Positions 1-10,502 of a stretch of DNA of 64,000 nt are shown here, piece after piece. Under the pieces are notes generated by a model. It worked only from the letters and a program-made list of their open reading frames with translations. It was not told where the DNA came from and did not search any database. Origin of the DNA: Chrysogorgia sp. JL179-B06. Its lineage: Eukaryota > Cnidaria > Anthozoa > Scleralcyonacea > Chrysogorgiidae. The stretch covers positions 3,707,001 to 3,771,000 of the forward strand of contig JAYKKM010000196.1 of assembly GCA_035772405.1 (NCBI GenBank), read 5' to 3'. A program made the translations under genes and the position numbers. How positions within the stretch are numbered: the first letter of the stretch is position 1; each line of letters starts with the position of its first letter.

Positions 1-128
1 TGTTACTGCATTTTTATGACCATTTATATCGGTACTGTATGCCGGTGTCCGCTATTTTACCAGTCAAGTGGGATCCAAATAATTTTCGTTTCAATTGTAA
101 TATCAATAAATAAAGTGCCTATGTCACA

Positions 129-419
129 TTTGGGGATTTTACATATTCGTAATATTTGGGTCTTCTTGAGCAAAATCGTAACATATCTTTTCAGCCGAAA
201 ATATCATCTTCATGGACTTCTTTGTTAAAGCTACCGGATGTGATGTCACGAGTCATTTCTGTGGCAAGTAACAAAATAAAACTGGTTTGCAATGCCTCTT
301 GTGACATCACATCCGGTAACTTTGACAGCGAAAAACTCCCGATGAAATTTTCGGCTGACAATATATAATATGATTTTGATCAGGAAGACCCAAATATTAC
401 GAATATGTAAAATCTCCAA
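129..419. mobile_element. Foldback MITE
   Basis: Two arms of about 130 bp (about 129-258 and 290-419) are imperfect inverted copies of each other. The outer ends carry GATTTTACATATTCGTAATA and its complement, and the inner ends carry ACCGGATGTGATGTCAC and its complement. Nothing inside codes. No clear target duplication was found, so the superfamily is open. The short ORFs over it are by-products of the palindrome. Confidence 0.75.
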
Positions 420-1772
420 AAACAGCAACAACAACGATCTATTACACATTTACGTTCAATATTATTATTTACAATAGAGTTTAACATAAATTTAGGTGAT
501 TGGGTACCCAAAATAACTATAAAAATCTAGTTGGGCATCCAATTAGTGGTAATTTATTTTGTTGAGTCAGACGATACGCAAACGATCGTCAAGCTCATAT
601 CCTCAGAAAAATGATTCTGAGTCCAGTTTGTTGAGTCAGATAAAAACACTCATTACATTAGATAAGATAAACTATATTTGATATTTATAGTAGTGTGAGC
701 TAATCTCTATATTAACGACGTGGACATACAGCCAGTTGTATTACATGATAGTTGACGTTTCCAAACACCACGCAATGTTCAGTTAAGCTCTGATGATGTC
801 CCTAGTGTATTGGGACGAAAGCTCTTATGCAAATAAAAATCTTAGATACATGGATGTTTCCACAAATTCTTATTAAGATATAGCGACTCCATGCAAAGCT
901 TTAAACAACATATCATTAGTAATCCAGCAATAAGCGTCGCCCCGAAACTAAGTCCCCAACACATTAGTTATTAAGGAATAAACCCCTTCCAAGAACAACA
1001 ACAAAACAAAACAAAACAAAACAAAACAAAACAAAACAAAACAAACAAATCCCCAAATTTTTTAACTTTGAATTTTTGTTTTTTTCAATACCAAATAACT
1101 TGTAGTACTTGATAACTGCTGAATGTTGTGTACATCTCATTTTCCTAATATTACTGTTGCAATAAAGCTTGTGTTGTGTTTAATATTGCAGTGTTTAGAT
1201 ATTTAATTTTCATTTTAACACTTGCTGCGCTCTATCCTTATTTGCAACTTGGAACATTTTACAACACAAAATCCCCTTGAAAATCCCAATGAAAATATGA
1301 ATTTTTAAAGTGCTAATAGTTTGAAATGAGACTGTTTTTGGATTAGTTTCACTCAAAATAGTATATTTACTAAATGATATACGACTAGCCAATACCGTTT
1401 CCGTGAAGCGGTATTGTTTTTTCTGTTGTTTGCTTCTTTGAAGCCATTGTATTGGGTAATTTGGAAAAATATTTAATTTAAAATATCATGAGTCCGTGCA
1501 TTAATCATTTTAATCTATGAGTATAATTCCCCACAATAAGCTTGCATAATTTTATATTTGCTAGAATTATCGCTATCATTTTCATTTAATTAGTATTTTG
1601 TTTATTAAGAAGTGTTGTTCATAACTTTGTAGCCACTCTTCGCGTTTGTTAATTATGTCAAATGGTGGAGCACGACTGTTGCATTGTGAGTAAAGTCATT
1701 TTAATTGTTTTTAAAGTGCTACTGAGATGAAAAATTCATCTATTCAATTTTAATTTTATCGAAAAGTATTTT
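420..1772. other. AT-rich stretch without a recognisable gene
   Basis: I see no coding region or RNA gene here. The only structured piece is an (AAAAC)n microsatellite at about 1,001-1,048. The ORF at 1,210-1,392 (minus) is short and AT-driven. Confidence 0.6.
1001..1048. repeat. (AAAAC)n microsatellite
   Basis: About nine uninterrupted copies of ACAAA/AAAAC. Confidence 0.9.
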
Positions 1773-2414
1773 GAAAATAAAACGTAATGGCTATCTCGGT
1801 TTCTCACTACCTCATCTCGTTCCAGAGATATTCAGGTTTTTAAAACCTGCAAATTAGATGCGTATAACGTCATTTTCTCACATTAGACTAAAAAAATTCA
1901 CAAACTAAGTAATATCTCTGCAAATAACAATCGTAAATGTTTTGAAACTTTGCACATGTGTGCCAATGATGAAAGTGCGCAACATTGTGCACAGTATATT
2001 GTTGCCATAAAACAAAATGTGTTTATTTCCCACTCTATCAAATGACGAGTACTGTACTTCATGGATTCGAAGATTCGTACACACGTAGATATTATATTTC
2101 TAAGGTCTAAATTATCTTATTCTTTAAGAAAAAGACATAATTAAGATATTAGTTTGTTTAGTTAAAAGACTCCTGGTTCCTAGTGGTCTCCTTCGCAACA
2201 ATATACTTTATATAGTGGTGCGCACTTTCATCATTGGCATACATGTGCAAAGTTTAAAAAAATATTCTGCTTGTTTACAGAGAGATTCCTCATTTTGTAA
2301 ATTTTATTTTGTCTATGTGAGAAAATGACGTCATAGGGCATCTAATTTGCATGTTTTAAATGCACCGAAATGAGGTATTGAGAAACCGAAAAAGCCATAC
2401 AGTTTCATTTTGAG
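1773..2414. mobile_element. 640-bp foldback MITE
   Basis: The arms at about 1,773-1,985 and 2,217-2,414 are inverted copies: GGTTTCTCACTACCTCAT pairs with the complement of ATGAGGTATTGAGAAACC, and GCCAATGATGAAAGTGCGC with its complement. The central ~230 bp is unique AT-rich DNA. There is no transposase, so it is non-autonomous. Confidence 0.75.
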
Positions 2415-2418
2415 GCTT

Positions 2419-2652
2419 TTATTGGAATTTTTCCACCAAAAGCCGTAGTATAAGAGGTTTTGGATGCATGAATTTATTACGTGGAGGTGAATAGTGGTAA
2501 ACTATAACGGCGAGGTAAATATCCACACTATTCACCGACACTGAGGTGAATAATTGTTTTAGTATGAATACACAGGTGATCTTTTTCGAATAGCATTCTT
2601 TAAAATTGGTTACTTCCTCATCTGTCACACTGACAAATCGGCTGGCAGCCAT
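2419..2652 (-). pseudogene. Possible N-terminal exon of a transposon-type RFxxVxDEE protein
   Basis: The reading frame begins MAASRFVSVTDEEVTNFKE. This resembles the start of a large family of cnidarian and other invertebrate mobile-element proteins, often annotated as KCTD1- or Crypton-like, that open with an R-F-x-x-V-x-D-E-E pattern. Only the first ~45 residues look plausible; after that the frame runs into AT-rich sequence. It sits between a MITE and a Penelope-like fragment, which fits a mobile-element remnant better than a host gene. The family link is from memory and has not been tested. Confidence 0.35.
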
Positions 2653-2804
2653 TTTTCCTAAACGCTGTAGGTGATTATCGTGAGATAACCCGAAGTAGCT
2701 TGAACAATCAGCGTGTGCGATTTTCTATAATCATGCCTGTGTATTTATAGTAAACTGACAAATATCTTTCATTTGATTCTCACCACCCCATATGCCATAA
2801 GAAG

Positions 2805-3600
2805 TCCGTTCCTAGGACTTTGTTTTTGAGAGCTCAAGGCATACCATCTACAACAGTTCCGATTGAAGGGAAAGTGAGCGAAAACATCTATTCGACGCTT
2901 TAAATGCAAATAACTACTGTATTCTAATGATTTTCTAAAAAATCTGTTTAAAACCTGCAGTTACGAATGTTCGGTGATGGGTTTTCCGGTTGTTCCATAT
3001 ATTCAAGGGATTATATACGGAACCAATTAAAATAATTTTAGGTAGTTTCAACGTAAAAGTTGCTCAAAAACCTTTCTTGACGTTGGGTCATATTTTTGCA
3101 AAACCTAAGGATCGTATTGCGAAGGAACAGAGGAAAGTCACTATTTATTCCATTCCGTACAATGACTGTGATCAGAAGTCCCTCGGTCAGACTAAACGTC
3201 AGTTTCGCACGCGTAAGAACACCAAAAGGCTGTTTTCTTTTCAAGAAAGGAAAATTCTGCTTTGTCGGAGCACGCGTGCGTAACCTACCATGAGATTGCG
3301 TGTGAAAATTCCAAAATTATTACCACTAATCCGCGGTACCATCAGAGACGTTGTCTGGAGGCTTGGCATATCAATAGCGCCCACGCCCCATTGAATCGCG
3401 ATGTAGAAGTTTATTTGCATCTTTTTAATACATAACGTCATCATCGGTTCTATGAGGGTATAAATAGGGATCCTAACTTTACAACGATCACCCCTGATGA
3501 AGACACTACATGGAGTGTCGAAACGTTGGGTCATGACAGTGACTTTTAAAGTTACGTTCAAAAAACTTTTTAAAGCCAGAGTAGCGTCAAACTATGTCTG
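2805..3600 (+). pseudogene. Penelope-like retroelement 3' half (RT end + GIY-YIG remnant)
   Basis: The translation gives the end of a Penelope-type reverse transcriptase (TEPIKIILGSFNVKV at about 3,020-3,064), a linker (AKPKDRIAKE), and a GIY-YIG endonuclease signature in decayed form: IYSIPYNDCDQ then LGQTKRQF, where Y-I-G would be expected. A frame change near 3,215-3,240 is needed to continue into a conserved C-terminal block containing KIITTN, RYHQRRCLEAWHINSAHAP and NRD (about 3,310-3,400). The 3' end carries a hammerhead-like motif, as known for Penelope-like elements. The copy is 5'-truncated, frameshifted and inactive. A related fragment lies on the other strand at 13,205-13,640. Confidence 0.75.
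3494..3532 (+). ncRNA. Hammerhead-ribozyme-like core in a Penelope 3' end
   Basis: CTGATGA (3,494-3,500) is followed by a 6-bp stem II (GACACT / AGTGTC, loop ACATGG), then GAAAC, a very short stem III (AC / GT) and a GTC cleavage triplet ending at 3,532. This is the conserved core order of the type I hammerheads described in Penelope-like elements, including the weak stem III. I could not find a convincing stem I between the bases before CTGATGA and those after GTC, so activity is uncertain. A decayed relative is at about 14,400-14,440. Confidence 0.55.
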
Positions 3601-3854
3601 GTAAATGTATATATTGACCGAAGGTCGAAGGTGTACATAACTGCTTGAGAGTTCTCAAACTTTCTGTTTGCAGCAGGTTATAATTCTCTAAACCAATCTG
3701 AGATCGAATGTTTGTGACGTAACCTGATGCAAACACGACAATTAACAAATCATATAATACACATCATATACATATATAAATTAACATTAAATGTCTAAAG
3801 AGAAAAACAATTAGATATAAATCTTTTAATATAAATATTACTGTTGAGTCTATA

Positions 3855-4152
3855 CATAGTCAATCGAGATATGGTCTGGAAACTCAGCTAAAGTCTTTGT
3901 TCTATCTTTTTGTTCCTCTTTATGCAATTTTGTGCACGGTGCACGGTCACTGAACCTATTGTATTTTAGTATAATTAAGCAATCATCCAATAGAATCGTT
4001 TGGGTTTAATCGCTCAACCGTGTTGTTTAAATATTAATAAACTTAAAACAAAGAATGTGCACGGTGTAAGGTACGGTTCAACATCAAAACATAGCTCATT
4101 ATAGTCGCTTTGAAGTTTGCCGAGTTTCCAGACCATATCTCGATTGACTATG
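3855..4152. mobile_element. Short TIR MITE (about 300 bp)
   Basis: CATAGTCAATCGAGATATGG at the left end is repeated inverted at the right end, and the match continues into GTCTGGAAACTC / GAGTTTCCAGAC. Inside are two GTGCACGGT motifs. There is no coding content. Confidence 0.75.
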
Positions 4153-4589
4153 GTCTATATAAATATGTCCGTAAAGTCAATAATTTGTACAGATAAATCT
4201 TCTTTATTGCATACGTACTGTATGTTATTGATATGGTATTCTACGTCAATAAACGCTTTTGTAGATATTGAGAAATACCCTGAGAATGAACTAGATCCCA
4301 CATACATATAACATCATCATTAAGATCCGTCCTCGTTTGAGAGACTACATGCATATAACGTTTAAATCGCATATTATTATTTGTTTCTTTGCTTCACTGC
4401 ATATTTTGATTAACTTGTATCTTTACTTTGCGTTTTAAATTTTCTAGGAGCTTTATCCAGTACAGTTTTTACTCTATTATGACTGGACTTAGTCAAGGTA
4501 AAAGTAGTCGCTGGTTATTTATCTTTAGGTCTAACATTAACTTGTCGAAAAACAATGATATGGTTTATTGGTTTAAATCTTTGGATAAA
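4153..4589. other. Unannotated AT-rich spacer
   Basis: Nothing recognisable on either strand. The 64-residue plus-strand ORF that overlaps it starts in the preceding MITE and has no features. Confidence 0.5.
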
Positions 4590-6076
4590 GTGAAGTAGAG
4601 TAGAGTATAGTGAAGTGAAGTGACGTCACGTCACGTCACGTGACGGTCAGTGAAGTGAAGAAGTGAAGTGAAGAAGTGGGGTGGAGTGGAGTGCTTCACC
4701 TCTTCACTTCACCTCTTCACTTCAGTTCTTCACTTTACTTCTTTACTTCACCTCTTCACTTCACTTCTTCACTTCAGTTCTTCACTTTACTTCTTTACTT
4801 CACCTCTTCACTTCACTTCTTCACTTCAGTTCTTCACTTTACTTCTTCACTTCACCTCTTCACTTCAGTTCTTCACTTCACCTCTTCACTTCAGTTCTTC
4901 ACTTCAGTTCTTCACTTTACTTCTTCACTTCACCTCTTCACTTTCACTTTAGTTCTTCACTTCACCTCTTCACAATTCACTTCTTCTTCAGTTCTTGACT
5001 TTACTTCTTCACTTCAGTTCTTCGCTTCACTTCAGTACTTCACTTTACTTCTTCACTTCAGTTCTTCAGTTCTTCACTTCACCTCTTCACTTCACCTCTT
5101 CACTTCACTTCTTCACTTCTTCACTTCTTCACTTTACTTCTTCACTTCAGTTCTTCAGTTCTTCACTTCACCTCACCTCTTCACTTCTTCACTTCTTCAC
5201 TTCAGTTCTTCACTTTACTTCTTCACTTCACCTCTTCACTTCACTTCAGTTCTTCACTTTACTCTTCACTTAGTAAAGTGAAGAACTGAAGTGAAGAAGT
5301 AAAGTGAAGAACTGTAATGAAGAAGTAAAGTGAAGAAGTGAAGTGAAGAACTGTAGTGAAGAAGTGAAGTGAAGAGGTGAAGTGAAGAAATAAAGTGAAG
5401 AACTGAAGTGAAGAATTGAAGTGAAGAAGTGAAGTGAAGAGGTGAAGTGGAGTGAAGTGAAGTGAATGAAGAGGTGAAGTGAAGTGGAGTGAAGTGAAGT
5501 GAAGAGGTGAAGTGAGAACTGAAGAACTGTAATAAAGTGAAGAACTGTAATGAAGAAGTAAAGTGAAGAAGTGAAGAAGTGAAGTGAAGAACTGTAGTGA
5601 AGAAGTGAAGTGAAGAGGTGAAGTGAAGAAATAAAGTGAAGAACTGAAGTGAAGAATTGAAGTGAAGAAGTGAAGTGAAGAGGTGAAGTGGAGTGAAGTG
5701 AAGTGAATGAAGAGGTGAAGTGAAGTGGAGTGGAGTGAAGTGAAGAGGTGAAGTGAGAACTGAAGAACTGAAGTGAAGAACTGAAGTGAAGTGAAAGAGG
5801 TGAAGTGAAGTGGAGTGAAGTGAAGTGAAGAAGTGGAGTGAAGAAATGAAGTGGGGTGAAATGAAGAAGAGAAGTGAAGAACTGAAGAGGTGAAGTGAAG
5901 AGGTGAAGTGGAGTGAAGTGAAGTGAAGTGAAGTGAAGAGGTGAAGTGAAGTGAAGAGGTGAAGTGGTGAAGTGAAGAAGTGAAGTCGAGTGAAGAAGTG
6001 AAGTGAAGAAATGAAGTGAAGTGGAGTGGAGTGAAGAACTGGAGTGGAGTGTGAAGTGAAGAAGTGAAGTGAAGTT
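4590..6076. repeat. GAAGTGAAGT satellite with two strand inversions
   Basis: The stretch is built almost wholly from 5- to 10-bp units GTGAA/GAAGT. It runs as GAAGTGAAGT from 4,590 to about 4,692, switches to the complement (ACTTCACTTC) from about 4,693 to 5,272, then switches back until 6,076. The last part has a higher-order repeat: a block of about 233 bp starting near 5,308 recurs near 5,541. The monomers lack stop codons in most frames, so several long Ser/Thr/Leu/His/Phe ORFs appear; they are artefacts. The left edge holds a palindromic TGACGTCACGTCACGTCACG stretch. Confidence 0.95.
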
Positions 6077-6094
6077 CATCTATTTAAATACCTT

Positions 6095-6637
6095 ATTCGT
6101 ACTTAATTTCGCGTGTACTTAATTTCGCGATTTTGGTGAGACAGTATTTCGCGAGGCTTTATTTTCGCGTTTTCGATAGGGGAAAATGAAAAAAGGGCAT
6201 TAAATTTCGCGAAAGCGTTGTCAACATCATTTTATTTTCTAAAAAAATCTGAACTTCAACCTTTCTAAACAAACTGGAACAAGTTAAGATTAGGTACATA
6301 TATTGTCCTAGAGTCCGCGATGTTCTTAAACATCCAGGTCTTCAAAGGGATCTTCAAAGGAAATCTTTGCAAATTAACTTTATTAATCACCAGACAAGAT
6401 GCAAAATGAAGCTTACCACATGTGAATAATTTATTATTTATGTCGATACATAATTAGCTGTACATGTTGTTGTTGATCATGTTTATCAAGTTTTTTGTGA
6501 TTCAAATTTCTTACCATGGTATTTAATTTCGCGTGTGTAAATTTCGCGAGCATTTTTATTCGCGCGTCTTTAATTTCGCGATTTTTTTACAATCGCGAAA
6601 ATCGCGAAATTAAAGACGCGCGAAATTAAGTACGAAT
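6095..6637. mobile_element. MITE rich in TTTCGCG motifs
   Basis: Terminal inverted repeats ATTCGTACTTAATTTCGCG (6,095-6,113) and its complement (ending at 6,637) bound about 540 bp. Inside, TTTCGCG or CGCGAAA occurs about eleven times, clustered at both ends, in otherwise AT-rich DNA. No transposase is visible. Confidence 0.75.
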
Positions 6638-8125
6638 GACTAACGCCTATAATTTTTCTATGGACCTAAAAAGCCAATTTTATTTGGGGGTTTTGGTGAA
6701 CATTTTTTTCAATAGGCTTTTATCTTGTAGTTAATGCAAACGATAGTGGAAGTGAGGCCACCAATTCATGTTTCAAAAAGATGGACTTGTATATTCGAAA
6801 TGATATGGCTTTTCGTGAAGAAATCCGCAATGGTAAATATTTTGAACAATGTAACATTCGTTGACAATATCTGAACAATTTATAATTGCTGATCACAAAA
6901 TCGTACATATGTTAGGCAGTAAAGAGAAGTATTTGAGAAGAATTAATATTTGAGAAGTTAAGAATTAATGAAAAATCGCCCGCGTGCCGTTGGCGAAATA
7001 TTCATAATCAACAGCGCAGCGTCCAGAATGTGTGGTATTTAGGGTAAAATGCCTCATGTAGTATTTTCCCAAATATCTCCAGTAGACAGAAATTTAACTT
7101 TAATACTGATGTCATTGGCCAATCAGGAGTAAGTATAATTGATTGAAATGTTATTAAAGTAGAAATCTTTGGAATTTAGCTTTTGATATATTTAGGTATT
7201 ATAAAGCGTCTGTTGTGTTTCCGTTGTCAGTTTGTCCACACGCGACCATATCAAGTCTGTTAAAACGTTATTTTGTCGTATTGCAACACTCAATGTAGAA
7301 TTTACACCGCTTACTTACTTAAACATACTTTCATTTGTTTTATTTAGATTCACTTAATGTATGTGAAAAGTAAGGATTTTATAAATTTATTTTTTATTTT
7401 TCATAAAATAACGAAAATACTACGTCTACATGTAAATTTGGCTCAGATTCCAGTCAGCGGGTGTTTCGGCTCCTGCGATATCCTCTCCACCCCTTTGGAT
7501 GAACAGAGTTCAGCTTTTTTTAAATTGGCCATAATTAATCGCTTTGGGCTTCGACAATAAACATGAAAATGCCTGTAAGGTTAGGTTTGGATCATTTCGA
7601 AGAAAAAGTGATTATATTCTAGCTGTGAAAAGTTCATTGATGGAAATTTCACAGGGATTTAACAACATATAGTGATGTGAACAACCCGAAGAAAACACCA
7701 CTCTAGTGACTGCAACGAATAAATAAGGATTGATATGTACAAATGGAGTCGGTCAACTTTCCTACATGGTAAACATGTCTTATCTTGATTGGAGAAGTAA
7801 ATATAATTACTTGCGAGCAATGTGTCATGTTCAAAGATAAGGTAAACATCTTTATGATAAGTTCATCGTGTGGCATTCAACACAACAGAGCCAGTATGCC
7901 ACAATGAAATGAAATGGTACTTGATCGTTAGAATGAAGATGTTTTATTCAGCATATTTGTAGCCTGAGTTCAGCCACCGCTGCTCCCTTCCCCTGAGGAG
8001 CTGAGCTTTCTCCCCGATTTTCCAACAGAGCGGGGTGCGGCTGTACACAGGCTACATATCTGTAAAGTAGGTCATTACGGAAAAATCCGGACACCGCTGA
8101 CCAATTATATTGCGTAATTTTGCTG
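6638..8125. other. No recognisable gene
   Basis: AT-rich non-coding DNA. The ORFs at 6,720-6,908 (minus) and 7,357-7,560 (plus) have no recognisable features. A small hairpin framed by TGTAGCCTG and CAGGCTACAT lies at about 7,960-8,058. Confidence 0.5.
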
Positions 8126-8446
8126 GAGGGTCTTTAACCGAGTGGGGACTAGTACTAGTTCCTAAATTATATTTCTGCCCTGCCAGGTTATCTTGACTCT
8201 TATATCACCAATAATCGCCAATTGTCAAATACTCTTAGATTACCAATAATGGGTAATTCCACAACAATATATTGTAGGATTCTAGAACCCAACCCCAACA
8301 CAACACCAATCCTAACCCAACCGAGTGGGGACTACGACTAGTTGCTAAATTATTCAAGTTTTTTAATTTTTTAAAACACACAGGTTGGGAGTTAGGGTTA
8401 CAATGAAGTTGAAGGCGGGGGGTTAGGGTTAGGGAGACACTTAAGG

Positions 8447-8481
<35 letters not shown>

Positions 8482-8673
8482 GGGTTAGGATTTGTGTTGT
8501 GTTGGGGTTGGGTTCTAGAATCCTACAATTTACTGTTGTGGAATTAGCCATTATTGGTAATCTAAAAGCATTTGACAAATGCAGATTATTGGTCTCTAAT
8601 CTTTAATCGTGTTCTCCTAAAAACAGTCGTAATATAGTAATTAGCCCTAGTCCCCACTCGGTGAAAGACCCTC
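8126..8673. mobile_element. MITE with TTAGGG-type interior and poly-G
   Basis: The ends are GAGGGTCTTTAACCGAGTGG and the complement of the same motif (8,652-8,673). Both arms contain TTCTAGAACCCAACCCCAAC or its complement. The interior has GGTTAGGGTTAGG stretches and an uninterrupted run of 31 G at 8,448-8,478. An internal partial copy of the end motif (8,320-8,352) suggests rearrangement. Confidence 0.75.
8448..8478. repeat. Poly-G run (31 G)
   Basis: Uninterrupted homopolymer in the MITE interior. It could be an assembly or sequencing length artefact. Confidence 0.9.
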
Positions 8674-8685
8674 GGTGGATTGCCT

Positions 8686-9202
8686 CTAGTGCCGACCGTT
8701 ACCTAAACCAGGTGCGCCAACGTACAATCAGTCAACCAGGTGTCAGCGGTATGTTAAATTTCCGGTCGTTTTCAACGTGGGCCATGTTTAAGACATTGTT
8801 TCTTTATTTTTTGTAATTCCAAAATGCGGTTAATACGTCAAAATACAGCGGGGGTTAGGGTTAGAAAACTCATTAGGAGGGGCGTTAGGGTTAGGATCTC
8901 AGTTGTTTTGGGATTAGCAGTTCTATCATAGAACTGCTAATCTCCAAACAACTTAAATCCCATAGAACTGCTAATCCCAAAATAACTTAGATCCTAAACC
9001 TAACCCCCTGCCTTAAGTGTCTTCCTAACCCTAACGCTCCGACTGTATTTTGACGTATTAACCACATTTTGGTTACGAAAAAGAAAGAAACAGTGTCTTA
9101 AACATTTCCTCTAAGAAATGAACAGATCAACAGAAATTTAATATACCGCTGACACCTGGATAACTGATTGTTGGCGCACCTGGTTTAGGTCGCGACATCT
9201 AG
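8686..9202. mobile_element. Second TTAGGG-bearing foldback MITE
   Basis: Outer arms share CCTAAACCAGGTGCGCCAAC and CCAGGTGTCAGCGGTAT in inverted orientation. The centre holds AGCAGTTCTA inverted repeats and several GGGTTAGGGTTAG / CTAACCCTAAC motifs. It abuts the preceding MITE. Confidence 0.75.
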
Positions 9203-10051
9203 TATCTTCCGAAATATAGCCACAGCCATATAAATTTGTTTAATTAATTTTAAATCTTCATTTGTTCTTTACTTTTCTAGGTCTTATAAGGCCCACTTGG
9301 TCAAACACACAAATCTGATGTTGGTTATTGTGAATAACGAGCAGTATTGCCCAGCTTATAAGAATATAAAATTAAGCAATGATCCTGTAGAAAATATCCT
9401 TTTTGGTAGTTTTAGCAGACAGCGTAGAACAAGCATAGTGGGATTCTCTATTGGTAACGTACAGTAACATGATTTTGGCCAACTAATTATTATTTTTATT
9501 AAAGAAATATAAAATACTCGGACGCCCCGAGAATAAAAGAAACAATGGAGATTCTTTGGAATTGCAGACACACGAACGAGGTCAGAAAGGCTTTCAATGA
9601 ATATAAAAGAATATTTAATTCGGGTGCCATTATGAAAGAGGTCTACTACAAGAATATCTTGGATGAATAAACCAAAAGCGATAACTATTGGATTTCATTA
9701 CCGGATTAATTTCATTACCTGATTAACATTATCATTGTGACAACTGTGACACCACAATTTATAATAGAAAATATTATACCTCAACTGTAAATTGTCCAAT
9801 ATGGCGGGGAATATTTTAGTGAGTGCTCGGACACCACGCACGAAAACCAAATACCACGCGCGTAAACGAAAACGAGCATGTCAACAATGCTTTCGCCCTT
9901 GGGGTACATCATCCTTCACCTTCACCCTCGCTCCGGTACGTCTATAAATGATAAATGTTTGATGGTTTACTGTAAGAAGTATACAAATACATGTAATTAT
10001 TAAAACCACGGTATTCTGTTCATGTCTATCAAACTCGCAGATTTTGATTGT
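9203..10051. other. Mostly featureless spacer
   Basis: AT-rich DNA. The only item of note is a short basic reading frame ending at a consensus splice donor (9,801-9,935), listed separately. Confidence 0.4.
9801..9935 (+). CDS. Possible first exon, unrecognised basic protein
   Basis: ATGGCGGGG opens 45 codons rich in Lys/Arg (around KYHARKRKRACQQCF) and stops at CCG|GTACGT, a good 5' splice site. GC content is higher than in the surroundings. No following exon could be recognised, and the ATGGCGG start is common in mobile-element-derived sequence, so this may be a passenger fragment or chance. Confidence 0.2.
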
Positions 10052-10055
10052 TTAA

Positions 10056-10498
10056 GGTGGCTTCCTACTGTTTCTTGAAAGGAGGTATTTTAGTTTAATT
10101 AATGAATAGGCAGATTTAAAAAAAATTCTGTGGATCCAATTTTTTAATAAACTAAAAAAACATGATTTTTTTTGTGTAAAATAATTGGATCCACAGAATT
10201 TCTTTTAAATCTGCCTATTCATTAATTAAACTAAAAGAAATGTTTAAATGCAAAAAAAATCGGGGGTCACCGACTCGTTTGCGAAATAAATTAGATTAAA
10301 TGTTCATTTTCGGCCATTTTGAAACGTCACTGTTGTCATAGCAACAGATGAAATACTTTAGCCATTAATAGTATTTGATGCCCTGAAAGTTATTCTATGC
10401 ATAGCTTTAGTTTCAATCTTTTCCGAAATATTCATGGGCACTTTTCGAGATTGAAATTTGCATTTTTGGCACCTTTCAAGAAACAGTAGGGAGCCACC
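10056..10498. mobile_element. TTAA-flanked MITE (piggyBac-like)
   Basis: GGTGGCTTCCTACTGTTTCT and its near-complement form the ends, and TTAA lies directly outside on both sides (10,052-10,055 and 10,499-10,502). TTAA duplication is the hallmark of piggyBac-type insertion. A nested hairpin with arms at about 10,083-10,150 and 10,172-10,240 occupies the left half. Confidence 0.8.
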
Positions 10499-10502
10499 TT
10501 AA

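Noticed and set aside
4668..6079. Long Ser/Thr/His/Leu/Phe-rich ORFs up to 269 codons
   Set aside because: They exist in several frames of a GAAGT/ACTTC satellite that lacks stop codons, and have no gene-like composition.
8400..8900. Interstitial telomere or chromosome-end sequence
   Set aside because: TTAGGG-like motifs are few, irregular and bounded by MITE inverted repeats.
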